Assembly: GCA_024072375.1 (NCBI GenBank)
Contig: CP099617.1
Coordinates: forward strand, 787,001 to 851,000
DNA length: 64,000 nt
Direction of reading: 5' to 3'
DNA from: Sphingomonadaceae bacterium OTU29LAMAA1
Lineage (GTDB): Bacteria > Pseudomonadota > Alphaproteobacteria > Sphingomonadales > Sphingomonadaceae
This document shows positions 8,329 through 17,156 of this stretch, in pieces. The notes below the pieces were generated by a model. The model was not told the DNA's origin, made no database searches, and saw only the letters and a program-made list of their open reading frames with translations. Both the position numbers and the translations under genes were made by a program. Every line of letters starts with the position of its first letter. Position 1 is the first letter of the stretch.

Positions 8329-9963
8329 ATGGCGCGGTACATCTTCATCACCGGCGGCGTGGTCTCGTCGCTCGGCAAGGGCCTCATGGCGGCCTCTCTC
8401 GCAGCTTTGCTTCAGGCACGCGGTTATCACGTCCGGATTCGAAAGTTCGATCCCTATCTCAACGTCGATCCGGGCACGATGAGCCCGTACCAGCATGGCG
8501 AAGTCTACGTCACCGACGACGGCGCGGAGACCGACCTCGACCTCGGTCATTACGAACGCTTCACCGGCGTCGCATCGCGCCAGTCGGACAACGTCACCTC
8601 CGGCCGGATCTACAAGACGATCATCGAGCGCGAGCGGCGCGGCGACTACCTCGGCGCTACGGTGCAGGTGATCCCGCACGTCACGGACGCGATCAAGGCA
8701 TTCGCGCGGGCGGAAACCGACGACCTCGACTTCGTGCTGTGCGAGATCGGCGGCACCGTCGGCGACATCGAATCGCTGCCGTTCATCGAGGCGATCCGCC
8801 AGTTGAAGAACGAAGTCGGCCGCGGCAATGCCATCAGCATCCACGTGACGCTGGTGCCGTACATTGCGGCAGCGGGGGAATTGAAGACCAAGCCGACGCA
8901 GCATTCGGTGCGCGAGCTCGCGGCGCTGGGCGTACAGCCCGATGTGCTGGTCTGCCGTTGCGAACACCCGCTGCCGCCGTCGGAGCGCGCCAAGATCGCC
9001 TTGTTCTGCAACGTGCCGGAAAGCGCCGTCATCCCGGCGCTGGATGCCAAGAGCATCTATGCGGTACCGCTGCAATATCACGGCGAAGGCCTCGATTCGG
9101 AGGTGCTGCGCGCCTTCGGCATCACGCCGTCCTCCGCGCCGGACCTGTCTCGGTGGACGGAGATCATGGATCGCCTGACCAATCCCGAGGGGGAGGTCAC
9201 CGTCGGAGTGGTCGGCAAGTATGTCGGCCTCCAGGACGCCTACAAGTCGCTGAACGAGGCTCTGGTCCACGGCGGCATCGCCAACCGGGTTAAGGTCAAC
9301 GTCCGCTGGATCGACGCCGAACTGTTCGAAAACGACGATTCGGAGATCATCGGCCAGCTCGAACCCTGCGACGCGATCCTCGTGCCCGGCGCGTTCGGCG
9401 AGCGTGGTGCCGAAGGAAAAATCAAGTCGGTCAAATTCGCCCGCGAGCGCGAGATCCCCTATTTCGGCATTTGTTTCGGCATGCAGATGGCCTGTGTCGA
9501 GGGTGCACGCGACCTCGCCGGCATCGCGGGCGCGTCATCGACGGAGTTTGGGCCCACCGAGGAACCCGTAGTCGGCCTCATCACCGAATGGATGGGCCGC
9601 GATGGTCTCGAAAAGCGTGAAGAGCAGGGCGACATGGGCGGCACGATGCGACTCGGCGCCTATGAAGCCGCACTGGATGGCAACAGCGTCGTGTCGTCGA
9701 TCTACGGCGGCACCACGATCCACGAACGTCACCGCCACCGCTACGAAGTCAACACCAACTACAAGGATGCGCTGGAACAGGGCGGTCTGGTGTTCAGCGG
9801 CATGTCGCCGGACGGCACCCTGCCCGAGATCGTCGAGCGGCCGGATCACCCCTGGTTCGTCGGCGTCCAGTTCCATCCGGAACTAAAGAGCAAGCCGTTC
9901 GACCCGCATCCCCTGTTCGCGAGCTTCATCGAGGCTGCGGTGAAGCAGAGCCGCCTGGTCTGA
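8329..9963 (+). CDS. pyrG: CTP synthase
   Basis: Makes CTP from UTP, ATP and glutamine in the cytoplasm. The 544-residue protein contains the N-terminal synthetase P-loop [12 protein letters not shown] (about residues 6-17) and a C-terminal class I glutamine amidotransferase with nucleophile Cys in FGICFGMQM (about residue 380) and the catalytic His-Glu in GVQFHPEL (about residue 517). Full length; start ATG directly before ARYIFITGG as in the family. Confidence 0.98.
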   Translation: MARYIFITGGVVSSLGKGLMAASLAALLQARGYHVRIRKFDPYLNVDPGTMSPYQHGEVYVTDDGAETDLDLGHYERFTGVASRQSDNVTSGRIYKTIIERERRGDYLGATVQVIPHVTDAIKAFARAETDDLDFVLCEIGGTVGDIESLPFIEAIRQLKNEVGRGNAISIHVTLVPYIAAAGELKTKPTQHSVRELAALGVQPDVLVCRCEHPLPPSERAKIALFCNVPESAVIPALDAKSIYAVPLQYHGEGLDSEVLRAFGITPSSAPDLSRWTEIMDRLTNPEGEVTVGVVGKYVGLQDAYKSLNEALVHGGIANRVKVNVRWIDAELFENDDSEIIGQLEPCDAILVPGAFGERGAEGKIKSVKFAREREIPYFGICFGMQMACVEGARDLAGIAGASSTEFGPTEEPVVGLITEWMGRDGLEKREEQGDMGGTMRLGAYEAALDGNSVVSSIYGGTTIHERHRHRYEVNTNYKDALEQGGLVFSGMSPDGTLPEIVERPDHPWFVGVQFHPELKSKPFDPHPLFASFIEAAVKQSRLV

Positions 9964-10083
9964 TCCGGGCGGCTCTGCCGGCGCTCTTCCCGCGCTTCGT
10001 TATCGCAGCGTAGCGAAGTGATCGCTGCGAGCGCGGATGTCGCGTCGCCTACATTCCTGACAATGACGGCAGCGGGTAAACGC

Positions 10084-11052
10084 CTACATCTCGCCGCGCT
10101 GGCGGCGGATCGCGTACCATTTGCGTACGTTCGCATTATGCTGATCGAGCGTGTCGGCGAAGACATGCCCGCCGGTGCCATCCGCAACGAAGTACAGTGC
10201 GTTGGACTGCGCCGGATCGAGCACGGCGTCGATCGACGCCCGTCCGGGATTCGCGATCGGTCCCGCCGGTAGCCCGGCCTCGGCATAGGTGTTGTACCCG
10301 TTCTTGGCTCGCAGCTCCGACCGCAGGATGCGGCGGCCGAGCGGGCGCCCTTTGGTGATCGGATAGATCACTGTTGGGTCCGCCTGCAGCGGCATGCCAC
10401 GCTTCAGGCGATTGGCGTACACCGCAGCAACCGTGCGCCGTTCGGACGGCTTGCCGGTTTCCTTTTCGACGATCGAGGCGAGAATGATCGCCTGTTCGGG
10501 CGTGCTCACCGCAATTCCCGGCTTCCGTTTCGTCCATGCCTGAGCAAGATAGTCCCGCATCGCGGTCTGCATCCGGGTCACCACCGATGCCCGCGTATCG
10601 CCGCGCTGGAAGGCGTAGCTGTCGGGTAGCACCGAACCCTCGGCAGGCACCGGCACGCTGCCGGTCAGCCCGTCGGCCTTGGCCAGCGCATCATGGACCA
10701 GCACCGACGGATAGCCCTCCGGCACCACCACCAGCCGTTGCAGCACCTTTCCGCCCTGCAACATCTTCAGGATATCGGACGGGCTGGTGCGTGCGGGAAT
10801 GCGGTACTCGCCCGCCTTGATCGGCTCGCCCGACCCGAACACTCGCGCCAGCAGCCGGAACCGGCTGGCGGACCTTATCGCACCTGCCTGCTCCAGTTCC
10901 CGGGCGGCGGCGGCGAGGCTGCTGCCCTCCGCTACCTGCACGGTCAGGGTCTTCGGCGCGGGACCGCTCCCGCCCCAGCCCTGTACCACGAGGAACGCGG
11001 CGACGATCGCCGCAAGGCCGATCAGCAAACCGAGGCAACCGACCTTGCGCAC
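10084..11052 (-). CDS. mltG: endolytic murein transglycosylase
   Basis: Inner-membrane lytic transglycosylase that ends nascent glycan strands. The 322-residue YceG-family product has one N-terminal membrane anchor (about residues 6-24) and the catalytic Glu in ASIVEKETG (about residue 215); PLQADPTVIY and YNTYAEAGLPAGPI are typical. The start is GTG, only 4 bases after the fabF stop, so it is co-transcribed with the fatty-acid genes, linking lipid and wall synthesis as in many proteobacteria. Confidence 0.93.
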   Translation of the reverse strand: MRKVGCLGLLIGLAAIVAAFLVVQGWGGSGPAPKTLTVQVAEGSSLAAAARELEQAGAIRSASRFRLLARVFGSGEPIKAGEYRIPARTSPSDILKMLQGGKVLQRLVVVPEGYPSVLVHDALAKADGLTGSVPVPAEGSVLPDSYAFQRGDTRASVVTRMQTAMRDYLAQAWTKRKPGIAVSTPEQAIILASIVEKETGKPSERRTVAAVYANRLKRGMPLQADPTVIYPITKGRPLGRRILRSELRAKNGYNTYAEAGLPAGPIANPGRASIDAVLDPAQSNALYFVADGTGGHVFADTLDQHNANVRKWYAIRRQRGEM

Positions 11053-11056
11053 GCGA

Positions 11057-12316
11057 TCAGAGCGCCTTCATCACCAGCGACGCATTGGTGCCGCCGAACC
11101 CGAACGAATTGTTCAGCACCGCCTTCACCTGCCGCTTCTTGGCGACATGCGGGACGAGGTCAACGCCGACACAATTCTCACTCGGATTGTCGAGGTTGAG
11201 CGTCGGCGGCACGATGCCGTCGCGCATCGCGAGGATGCAGAAGATCGATTCGACCGCACCCGCGCCGCCGAGCAGATGGCCGATCGCCGACTTGGTCGAC
11301 GACATCGACACGCCGTCGAGCGACGCTCCGAACAGCTTGCGCACCGCGCCCAGTTCCAGTTCGTCGCCGAGCGGGGTCGAGGTGCCGTGCGCGTTGATAT
11401 AGTCGATGTCCTCCAGCCGCAGGCCGGACTTGCGCATCGCCATCTCCATCGACCGGAACGCGCCCGAGCCCTCCGGATGCGGCGCGGTGACGTGATAGGC
11501 ATCGCCGGACAGGCCGTAACCGATCACCTCGGCATAGATATGCGCGCCGCGCGCCTTGGCCCGCTCGTATTCCTCAAGGCACAGCACGCCCGCACCCTCG
11601 CCCATGACGAAGCCGTCGCGGTCGCGGTCGTAGGGGCGGCTGCCGCGCCACGGTTCGTCGCGGAAGTTGGTGGACAGCGCGCGCGCCTGCCCGAAGCCGG
11701 CGATGCCGATCGGACAGATCGCGCTCTCCGCGCCGCCCGCGAGCATCACGTCGGCATCGTCCATCGCGATCATCCGCGCGGCGTCGCCGATCGAATGCGC
11801 GCCGGTCGAACAGGCGGTGACGACCGCATGGTTGGGGCCCATCAGCCCGTATTTGATAGAGACCTGACCCGAGATCAGGTTGATCAGCCGACCATGGACG
11901 AAGTGCGGCGACACGCGCTTCGGCCCCTTGGCGGCAAGCACCAGCGATTCGCTCTCGATCCCCGGCAGGCCACCGATGCCCGACCCGATCGAACAGCCGG
12001 CGCGGAAGCGCTCGGCCTCGGTCATCTCGGTCAGGCCCGCATCCTCGAGCGCCTGACCGGCGGCATCGATGCCATAGACGATGAACGGATCGACCTGGCG
12101 CTGGATCTTGTGATCGACGCGCTTGCCCGCGTCGAAGCCATATTCGTGATCCGCCGGCTTCACTTCGCAGGCGTAATTCGAATGATAGTCTGTCGCATCG
12201 AAACGCCGGATCGTGTCCGCGCCCGACTTCGAGGCGATGATGTTGGCCCAGGCGGTTTCCACATCCGCGCCCAGCGGGGTGACGAGGCCAAGACCGGTGA
12301 CGACGACGCGACGCAT
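11057..12316 (-). CDS. fabF: 3-oxoacyl-ACP synthase II
   Basis: Condensing enzyme elongating acyl-ACP with malonyl-ACP. The 419-residue product has the catalytic triad: Cys in TACSTGAHSIG (about residue 168), His in NAHGTSTPLGD (about 308) and His in KSAIGHLLGGAGA (about 345), and the GFGGTNASL end motif. AAGGAAG precedes the ATG at normal distance. It follows acpP after a strong hairpin, so its expression may be partly attenuated relative to acpP. Confidence 0.97.
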   Translation of the reverse strand: MRRVVVTGLGLVTPLGADVETAWANIIASKSGADTIRRFDATDYHSNYACEVKPADHEYGFDAGKRVDHKIQRQVDPFIVYGIDAAGQALEDAGLTEMTEAERFRAGCSIGSGIGGLPGIESESLVLAAKGPKRVSPHFVHGRLINLISGQVSIKYGLMGPNHAVVTACSTGAHSIGDAARMIAMDDADVMLAGGAESAICPIGIAGFGQARALSTNFRDEPWRGSRPYDRDRDGFVMGEGAGVLCLEEYERAKARGAHIYAEVIGYGLSGDAYHVTAPHPEGSGAFRSMEMAMRKSGLRLEDIDYINAHGTSTPLGDELELGAVRKLFGASLDGVSMSSTKSAIGHLLGGAGAVESIFCILAMRDGIVPPTLNLDNPSENCVGVDLVPHVAKKRQVKAVLNNSFGFGGTNASLVMKAL

Positions 12317-12415
12317 GCTGTTCTTCCTTCTTTCGTCATCTCCGGCTCGACACCGGAAACCTCATGCCGCCTGAGACCCCGCATTCGCGACGGGGCGACG
12401 TTCCTTACAACGCGA

Positions 12416-12454
12416 AACGGCTCCCCGCCCTCTAGCCGGGGACGGGGAGCCGTT
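12416..12454 (-). terminator. strong hairpin between acpP and fabF
   Basis: AACGGCTCCCCG (12416-12427) pairs perfectly over 12 bases with 12443-12454, loop of 15. Downstream on the minus strand comes only TTTCGCG, a weak T-tract. Probably a partial terminator or RNA-stabilising hairpin giving excess acpP message. A closely similar element follows the aminopeptidase gene at 49576-49605. Confidence 0.6.
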
Positions 12455-12462
12455 CAAATCCG

Positions 12463-12479
12463 ACCCGATGACATCGGGT
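12463..12479. repeat. near-perfect palindrome just after acpP
   Basis: ACCCGATG and CATCGGGT are separated by a single base, 20 bases after the acpP stop. With no loop it is a poor hairpin and a better protein-binding site, but no regulator can be named. Confidence 0.35.
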
Positions 12480-12498
12480 TTGGCCTCAGCCGCGGATC

Positions 12499-12735
12499 TT
12501 AGGCCTTGTGCTCGTCGATATAGGTGATCGCGTCCTTGACGGTCGTGATCTTCTCGGCGGCGTCGTCGGGGATCTCGACCCCGAACTCTTCCTCGAACGC
12601 CATGACGAGCTCGACGATGTCGAGGCTGTCGGCACCCAGGTCGTCGATGAAGCTCGCGTCCTCGGTCACCTTGTCGGCTTCGACGCCGAGATGCTCGACG
12701 ACGATCTTCTTCACGCGGTCGGCGGTCTCGCTCAT
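12499..12735 (-). CDS. acpP: acyl carrier protein
   Basis: Carries growing acyl chains on phosphopantetheine. The 78-residue acidic product has the attachment site [20 protein letters not shown], with Ser at about residue 37, and normal family length. The start was chosen at [16 protein letters not shown], with GAGGG upstream at a normal distance; the open frame extends 25 codons further without similarity. It sits between fabG and fabF in the usual fab order. Confidence 0.97.
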   Translation of the reverse strand: MSETADRVKKIVVEHLGVEADKVTEDASFIDDLGADSLDIVELVMAFEEEFGVEIPDDAAEKITTVKDAITYIDEHKA

Positions 12736-12855
12736 GGTATATTCCCTCTTCGCTTTGGGGGTGTTTGTTTGTTCCTGAACGCCCGTAGAACGGGCAGGTT
12801 CAGGTGGCAAGCGTCTGTTCAGGGTCGTGCCGAACGGCCCATCCCCAAACCCGGC

Positions 12856-13596
12856 CTAGATCATGGCCATACCGCCGTTGACGTGCAAGGTCTGTCCGGT
12901 GACATATCCCGCCTCGCGGCTGGCGAGATAGACGACCGCGGCACCGATGTCCTCTCCGGTGCCGAGGTCGCCCGCCGGAATGCGGCCGAGCAGCGCGGTT
13001 TTCTGCGCCTCGGGCAGGCCGTCGGTCATCGCCGAGCGGATGAACCCGGGCGCGACGCAATTGACGGTGATATTACGGCTGGCGAGTTCCTGCGCCAGCG
13101 CCTTCGACATGCCGACGAGGCCCGCCTTCGACGCGGCGTAGTTCGCCTGCCCCGGATTGCCGGTCTGGCCGACGACCGAGGTGATCGACACGACGCGGCC
13201 GAAGCGCTGCTTCATCATCGGCTTGGCGGCCGCGCGGATCAGCCGGAATGCGGCTTCGAGGTTGACGCGGATCACCTGATCCCATTCCTCGTCCTTCATC
13301 CGCATCGCCAGATTATCGCGCGTGACGCCGGCGTTGTTGACGAGGATATCGATCCGCCCCCCTAACGCCGCCACCGCCTGCGGCACCAATGCATCCACCG
13401 CGGCGGCATCCGACAGGTCGCAAGGCACCGCGACATGCTCGCCCCCCAACCCGGCGCGAAACGCCTCCAGCTTGTCGGCATTGGACCCCGACACCGCCAG
13501 CTTGGCTCCCTGCCCCGCCAGCGCCTTGGCGATAGCGGACCCGATACCGCCGGAAGCGCCGGTGACGAGCGCGGTCATACCTGTGAGATCGAACAT
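12856..13596 (-). CDS. fabG: 3-oxoacyl-ACP reductase
   Basis: NADPH-dependent reductase of fatty-acid elongation. The 246-residue short-chain dehydrogenase has TGASGGIGSAIA (cofactor), NNAGVTRDNL, catalytic Ser in SITSVVGQTG, YAASK (Tyr/Lys) and the C-terminal GGMAM. Its ribosome binding site GGAG lies in the short stretch between the fabG ATG and the inverted repeat that ends the GxxExxY insertion, so the insertion has left fabG translation signals intact. Confidence 0.97.
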   Translation of the reverse strand: MFDLTGMTALVTGASGGIGSAIAKALAGQGAKLAVSGSNADKLEAFRAGLGGEHVAVPCDLSDAAAVDALVPQAVAALGGRIDILVNNAGVTRDNLAMRMKDEEWDQVIRVNLEAAFRLIRAAAKPMMKQRFGRVVSITSVVGQTGNPGQANYAASKAGLVGMSKALAQELASRNITVNCVAPGFIRSAMTDGLPEAQKTALLGRIPAGDLGTGEDIGAAVVYLASREAGYVTGQTLHVNGGMAMI

Positions 13597-13598
13597 AA

Positions 13599-14078
13599 TT
13601 AGTCTCCAAGAAGGTTGTTCACGCGGAGACGCGGAGACGCGGAGGGGCGATGATCGTTGACGATCCGTCGCACTCCCTCCTTGAGCGTCGCGCCACCGAA
13701 GTTGATGAGCAACCCGACGGGCTGCTTGGTGAGGCGTAGATAGGTAAGCAATTGTTTGGCGTGGATGATCGTCAGCCGCTCGACCGATTTGATCTCGACG
13801 AGCAGTCGCTCGTCGACAAGAAGATCGATGCGGAACGCTACGTCGAAGCGCATACCCTCGAACTCGATCCCGACCGGCCGTTGGCGGGCAACGGAATAGC
13901 CAAGCGCGATAAGCTTGCCAGCAAGCACGGTTTCATAAACGCTTTCGAGCAGTCCTGGCCCAAGATCGCGATGCATCCTCAAAGCCAGATCAAGAACGTC
14001 ACCGCTGATCTGGTCGATGTCCCTCACTTCTTCTCCGCGTCTCCGCGTCTCCGCGTCTCCGCGTGAACAAACCTTCAT
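13599..14078 (-). CDS. GxxExxY protein inserted between fabD and fabG
   Basis: Product of about 159 residues with the defining motif GLLESVY (Gly-x-x-Glu-x-x-Tyr) after MHRDLGPG, followed by LVDERLLVEIKSVE, an acidic/Lys pattern recalling nuclease-like folds, and HAKQLLTYLRLTKQPVGLLINFG. The family (TIGR04256-type) has no established function and is common in multiple copies in some genomes. The coding frame runs through both flanking repeats, so the protein begins CSRGDAETRR and ends SASPRLRVNN. Start uncertain: ATG at 14078 marked; a GTG at 14096 overlaps the fabD stop (GTGA). Its presence splits the otherwise standard fabD-fabG pair. Confidence 0.82.
   Translation of the reverse strand: MKVCSRGDAETRRRGEEVRDIDQISGDVLDLALRMHRDLGPGLLESVYETVLAGKLIALGYSVARQRPVGIEFEGMRFDVAFRIDLLVDERLLVEIKSVERLTIIHAKQLLTYLRLTKQPVGLLINFGGATLKEGVRRIVNDHRPSASPRLRVNNLLGD
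13611..13644 (+). repeat. left terminal inverted repeat of the GxxExxY unit
   Basis: AAGGTTGTTC followed by three tandem copies of ACGCGGAG. The reverse complement of the right repeat reads AAGGTTTGTTC followed by four copies, so the two ends match over about 34 bases except one T and one repeat unit. Confidence 0.85.
14033..14075 (-). repeat. right terminal inverted repeat of the GxxExxY unit
   Basis: Four tandem CTCCGCGT units (14033-14064) followed by GAACAAACCTT, the inverted counterpart of the left repeat. No target-site duplication could be seen in the bases immediately outside either end. Confidence 0.85.
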
Positions 14079-14092
14079 GCGCTGGCTCTCGA

Positions 14093-15052
14093 TCACACCT
14101 TCTTAAGCAAATCCTCGATGTCGTCCATCGTGACCACGCTGATCGCCTCCGCGTCGGGGGCGATGCGCTTGACCATGGGGGAGAGGACCTTGCCGCCGAA
14201 TTCGACGAACTGCGTCACCCCCGCATCGACCATCGCGAGCACCGATTCGCGCCAACGGACCATGCCCGTCACCTGCTGCACCAGAGCCACCCGGATCGCG
14301 CCGGGATCGGCGATTGCCACCGCATCGACGTTGGCGAACACCGGCACCAGCGGCGCGGTGATGCGCGCCTCGGCAAGCGCCGCGTCCATTGCATCCGCGG
14401 CTGGCTGCATCAGCGGGCAGTGGAACGGCGCCGATACCGGCAGCAGAACCGCACGCTTGGCGCCCAGATCCTTCGCCATCGCCACCGCGCGCTCGATTGC
14501 GAGACGATGGCCGGAAATCACCACCTGCGACGGATCGTTGTCGTTCGCCACGGTGCAGACCAGTTCCTTGCCGCCTTCAGCGAAAAGCGCGTCCACTGCC
14601 GCCCCGGCGATCGTCTGCGCCTTGTCGAGGTCCGCGCCGAGCAGCGCCGCCATCGCCCCCTCACCGACCGGCACCGCCGCCTGCATCGCCTGTCCCCGCA
14701 GCTTCAGCAGTCGCGCCGTCGTCGCCAGATCAAACGTGCCTGCCGCGCACAGGGCGCTATATTCGCCAAGGCTATGCCCGGCGACATAATCTGCTTTGTC
14801 GGCCAGCCGCACGCCGCCTTCCTGCTCCAGCACGCGCAGCGTTGCGATCGCATTCGCCATGATAGCGGGCTGTGCATTCTCGGTGAGTTGCAGGTCCTCC
14901 GCCGGCCCCTCGGTCATCAGCCGGAACAGATGCTGGCCCAGCGCCTCGTCGACCTCGCCGAACACCTCGCGTGCGACCGGGCTGGCTTCGCGCAACGCCT
15001 TGCCCATGCCGACCGCCTGGCTCCCCTGCCCCGGAAAGATGAATGCCCGCAT
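14093..15052 (-). CDS. fabD: malonyl-CoA:ACP transacylase
   Basis: Loads malonyl groups on ACP. The 319-residue product has FPGQGSQAVGMG at the N-terminus, the nucleophile Ser in GHSLGEYSALCAAG (about residue 93) and the catalytic His in SAPFHCPLM (about residue 200). Start chosen at MRAFIFPGQ with AGGAG 8 bases upstream; the open frame continues another 29 codons without similarity. First gene of the fab cluster. Confidence 0.96.
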   Translation of the reverse strand: MRAFIFPGQGSQAVGMGKALREASPVAREVFGEVDEALGQHLFRLMTEGPAEDLQLTENAQPAIMANAIATLRVLEQEGGVRLADKADYVAGHSLGEYSALCAAGTFDLATTARLLKLRGQAMQAAVPVGEGAMAALLGADLDKAQTIAGAAVDALFAEGGKELVCTVANDNDPSQVVISGHRLAIERAVAMAKDLGAKRAVLLPVSAPFHCPLMQPAADAMDAALAEARITAPLVPVFANVDAVAIADPGAIRVALVQQVTGMVRWRESVLAMVDAGVTQFVEFGGKVLSPMVKRIAPDAEAISVVTMDDIEDLLKKV

Positions 15053-15130
15053 CGCGCGTCTCCTGTGATTGCAGGGTCGCGGCACTAGGCCCGCTCCGGC
15101 CGACACGCAACCTGAACGAACCTTGCCGAG

Positions 15131-15157
15131 TTGCGACACGTTGCGACCGTTTTGCGA
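15131..15157. promoter_or_regulatory. three TTGCGA direct repeats upstream of the RcnB-like gene
   Basis: TTGCGA occurs at 15131, 15141 and 15152, i.e. one helical turn apart, in the 195-base divergent region between fabD and the RcnB-like gene. Such phasing can indicate a cooperative binding site; no regulator is identifiable. Confidence 0.3.
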
Positions 15158-15247
15158 GGTTGTTGAAAGAGGTATGCGACATCTCGCTCCTATCTCTTGC
15201 TTCGACGCCGGACAGAACGGCGCCTGTAATCAAATGGGAGTTTTGTC

Positions 15248-15625
15248 ATGAAGAAGCTGATCCTGAGCGCCATCGCCGCTACCCTGGTCGCCAGCCCGAT
15301 GGCCGTAAGCGCCGCGGAGGCTGCGCCGGTCCAGCGCGAGCGCACCGTCACGACCGTCAAGGAGCGTCCGAACGGTCGCACCATTGTGACGCAGCGCACG
15401 ACCGTCCGCAATAACGGCATTCGCAACAACGGCCCGCGCAACTGGCGCGCCGGCCAGCGCTTCGACCGCCGTTACGCCACCAACTACCGGGTTGTCCGCG
15501 ACTATCGCACCTATCGTCTCGCCGCTCCGGGGCGCGGGCAGTATTGGGCGCGTTCGGGCAACGATGCGATCCTCGTACGCAACAACGGCACTGTGGTCCG
15601 CGTGATCCAGCGTTCGTTCCGCTAA
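15248..15625 (+). CDS. RcnB-family small secreted protein
   Basis: A 125-residue basic protein with a signal peptide (residues 1-about 23, cleavage after VSAAEA or nearby). The C-terminal half, with RYATNYRVVRDYRTYRL and GQYWARSGNDAILV, matches the RcnB/Ni-Co-homeostasis-like periplasmic family that is abundant in sphingomonads; a metal role is only established for the enterobacterial member. GGGAG precedes the ATG by 7 bases. Single-gene unit divergent from fabD; three TTGCGA repeats spaced 10-11 bases lie 100 bases upstream. Confidence 0.75.
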   Translation: MKKLILSAIAATLVASPMAVSAAEAAPVQRERTVTTVKERPNGRTIVTQRTTVRNNGIRNNGPRNWRAGQRFDRRYATNYRVVRDYRTYRLAAPGRGQYWARSGNDAILVRNNGTVVRVIQRSFR

Positions 15626-15638
15626 CCGCCAAGTCACC

Positions 15639-15705
15639 TTGCTATTAGTGGCGAGGTCGGTATGAGGCCCACATCCGGGGTGGAGAGCCAGTCTCTCCGC
15701 CCCGG
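15639..15705 (+). promoter_or_regulatory. predicted rpsF promoter and 5' leader stem-loop
   Basis: TTGCTA (15639) and TATGAG (15661) at 16-base spacing form a weak promoter; transcription would start at about 15672. Immediately after comes CCGGGGTGGAGAG (15675-15687) paired over 13 positions (one G-T) with 15693-15705, loop CCAGT. It could be the 5' structure of the ribosomal-protein leader (S6:S18 operons are often autoregulated this way) or a terminator of the upstream gene; no T-run follows, which favours the leader. Confidence 0.4.
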
Positions 15706-15783
15706 TTCGTATTGCACGAGAGAAGACAGCCGGAGGGGCGTCGCATGGGGCGGCGTCAGCGATCGGCCAACGAAGGACAAGGC

Positions 15784-16227
15784 ATGGCTCTGTACGAGCA
15801 CACGTTCCTTGCGCGCCAGGATCTGGCACAGGCGCAGGTGGACGCGCTGGCGGAAAACGCCACCAAGATCATCGAAGACAATGGCGGCAAGGTCGTCAAG
15901 ACCGAGACGTGGGGCCTTCGCAGCCTCGCCTATCGCATCGCCAAGAACCGCAAGGCGCATTACGTCATGCTCGAGATCGATGCCCCGGGCAACGTGGTCG
16001 CCGAGCTGGAGCGCCAGACCCAGATCAACGAGGACGTGATCCGCTACATGACCGTCAAGGTCGATGAGCTGGAAGACGGTCCGACCGTGATGATGCGCAA
16101 GCAGGAGCGTGATCGTGAGCGTCGTGGCGACCGTGAAGGTGGCCGTGATGGCGGACGCGATGGTGGCCCGCGCGGCGACCGTCCTGATCGTGGCCCCCGT
16201 CGTGACCGTGAAGAGGAGGCCGCATAA
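15784..16227 (+). CDS. rpsF: 30S ribosomal protein S6
   Basis: Binds 16S rRNA with S18 in the platform. The 147-residue product contains the S6 fold ([14 protein letters not shown] to about residue 95, with [18 protein letters not shown]) plus a long Arg/Asp/Gly-rich tail typical of alphaproteobacteria. Start chosen at MALYEHTF with AAGGA 7 bases upstream; 24 upstream codons are open but unrelated. First gene of rpsF-rpsR-rplI. Confidence 0.97.
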   Translation: MALYEHTFLARQDLAQAQVDALAENATKIIEDNGGKVVKTETWGLRSLAYRIAKNRKAHYVMLEIDAPGNVVAELERQTQINEDVIRYMTVKVDELEDGPTVMMRKQERDRERRGDREGGRDGGRDGGPRGDRPDRGPRRDREEEAA

Positions 16228-16451
16228 TGGCTCGCCCGTTTTTCCGCCGCCGCAAGTCCTGCCCGTTCTCGGCCAAGGATGCTCCCCGGATCGACTATAA
16301 GGACGTCCGGTTGCTCCAGGGCTTCGTGTCCGAGCGTGGCAAGATCGTGCCGTCGCGCATCACCTCGGTAAGCGCCAAGAAGCAGCGCGAGCTGGCCCAG
16401 GCCATCAAGCGCGCCCGTCATCTGGGCCTGCTGCCCTACGTCGTTAAGTAA
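16227..16451 (+). CDS. rpsR: 30S ribosomal protein S18
   Basis: Partner of S6 in the small subunit. The 74-residue product has [19 protein letters not shown] and [20 protein letters not shown], the family core. The ATG overlaps the rpsF TAA by one base (TAATG), so translation is coupled. Confidence 0.97.
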   Translation: MARPFFRRRKSCPFSAKDAPRIDYKDVRLLQGFVSERGKIVPSRITSVSAKKQRELAQAIKRARHLGLLPYVVK

Positions 16452-16462
16452 GGAACGGACAC

Positions 16463-17068
16463 ATGGACGTTATTCTGCTGGAACGCGTCGAGAAGCTCGG
16501 CGCCATCGGCGACGTGGTGAAGGTGAAGGACGGTTTCGCCCGTAACTTCCTGCTGCCGAACAAGAAGGCGCTGCGCGCCAACGAAGCCAACCGCAAGGTG
16601 TTCGAGGCCAACCGTGCCCGCATCGAATCGGACAATGCCAACCGTCGCGGCGAAGCCGAGAAGGATGCGCAGAGCTTCAAGGACGCGTCGGTCACCCTGA
16701 TTCGTCAGGCATCGAACACCGGCCAGCTCTATGGCTCGGTCGCGGCTCGCGATCTGATCGAGGCGCTGGAGGCCGATGGCCACAAGGTCGCAAAGAACCA
16801 GATCGTGCTCGACAAGCCGATCAAGTCGATCGGCGTGTACGAGGTGCGCGTCGCGTTGCACCCGGAAGTTGCGGTGACCGTCAAGGTCAATGTCGCACGC
16901 TCGCCCGAAGAGGCCGAGATGCAGGCGACCGGCGTCGATGTCATGGCATCGATGTTCGAGCGCGACGAAGCCGGCTTCGTCGAGGATTACGATCCCAACG
17001 CCGAGCCGGGAGCGACTGCCGAAGTGCAGTCGGACGACCGTGCTGATGCGGAGCAGGCGCAGGGCTAA
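16463..17068 (+). CDS. rplI: 50S ribosomal protein L9
   Basis: Binds 23S rRNA at the base of L1 stalk. The 201-residue product starts with MDVILLERVEKLGAIGDVV and GFARNFLLPNKKAL, the N-terminal rRNA-binding domain; the C-terminal domain ends near residue 150, followed by an acidic extension of about 45 residues common in sphingomonads. Ends the operon, followed by a clear terminator. Confidence 0.97.
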   Translation: MDVILLERVEKLGAIGDVVKVKDGFARNFLLPNKKALRANEANRKVFEANRARIESDNANRRGEAEKDAQSFKDASVTLIRQASNTGQLYGSVAARDLIEALEADGHKVAKNQIVLDKPIKSIGVYEVRVALHPEVAVTVKVNVARSPEEAEMQATGVDVMASMFERDEAGFVEDYDPNAEPGATAEVQSDDRADAEQAQG

Positions 17069-17099
17069 TCTGCCTCTGCCGGCCCATCGCCGACATACG

Positions 17100-17134
17100 A
17101 AAAGGCCGCCCGGTGGATCACCGGACGGCCTTTT
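17100..17134 (+). terminator. rplI operon terminator
   Basis: GGCCGCCCGGTG and CACCGGACGGCC form a stem with one mismatch around a GAT loop, followed by TTTTCTTT and preceded by AAAA. A classic Rho-independent terminator 32 bases after rplI; on the other strand it would also stop the micro-ORF transcript. Confidence 0.9.
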
Positions 17135-17156
17135 CTTTGTCGAAATGGTCCGTCGA

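Noticed and set aside
10787..12502. 571-codon plus-strand frame opposite fabF/mltG
   Set aside because: Mirror frame over a gene with a complete condensing-enzyme triad.
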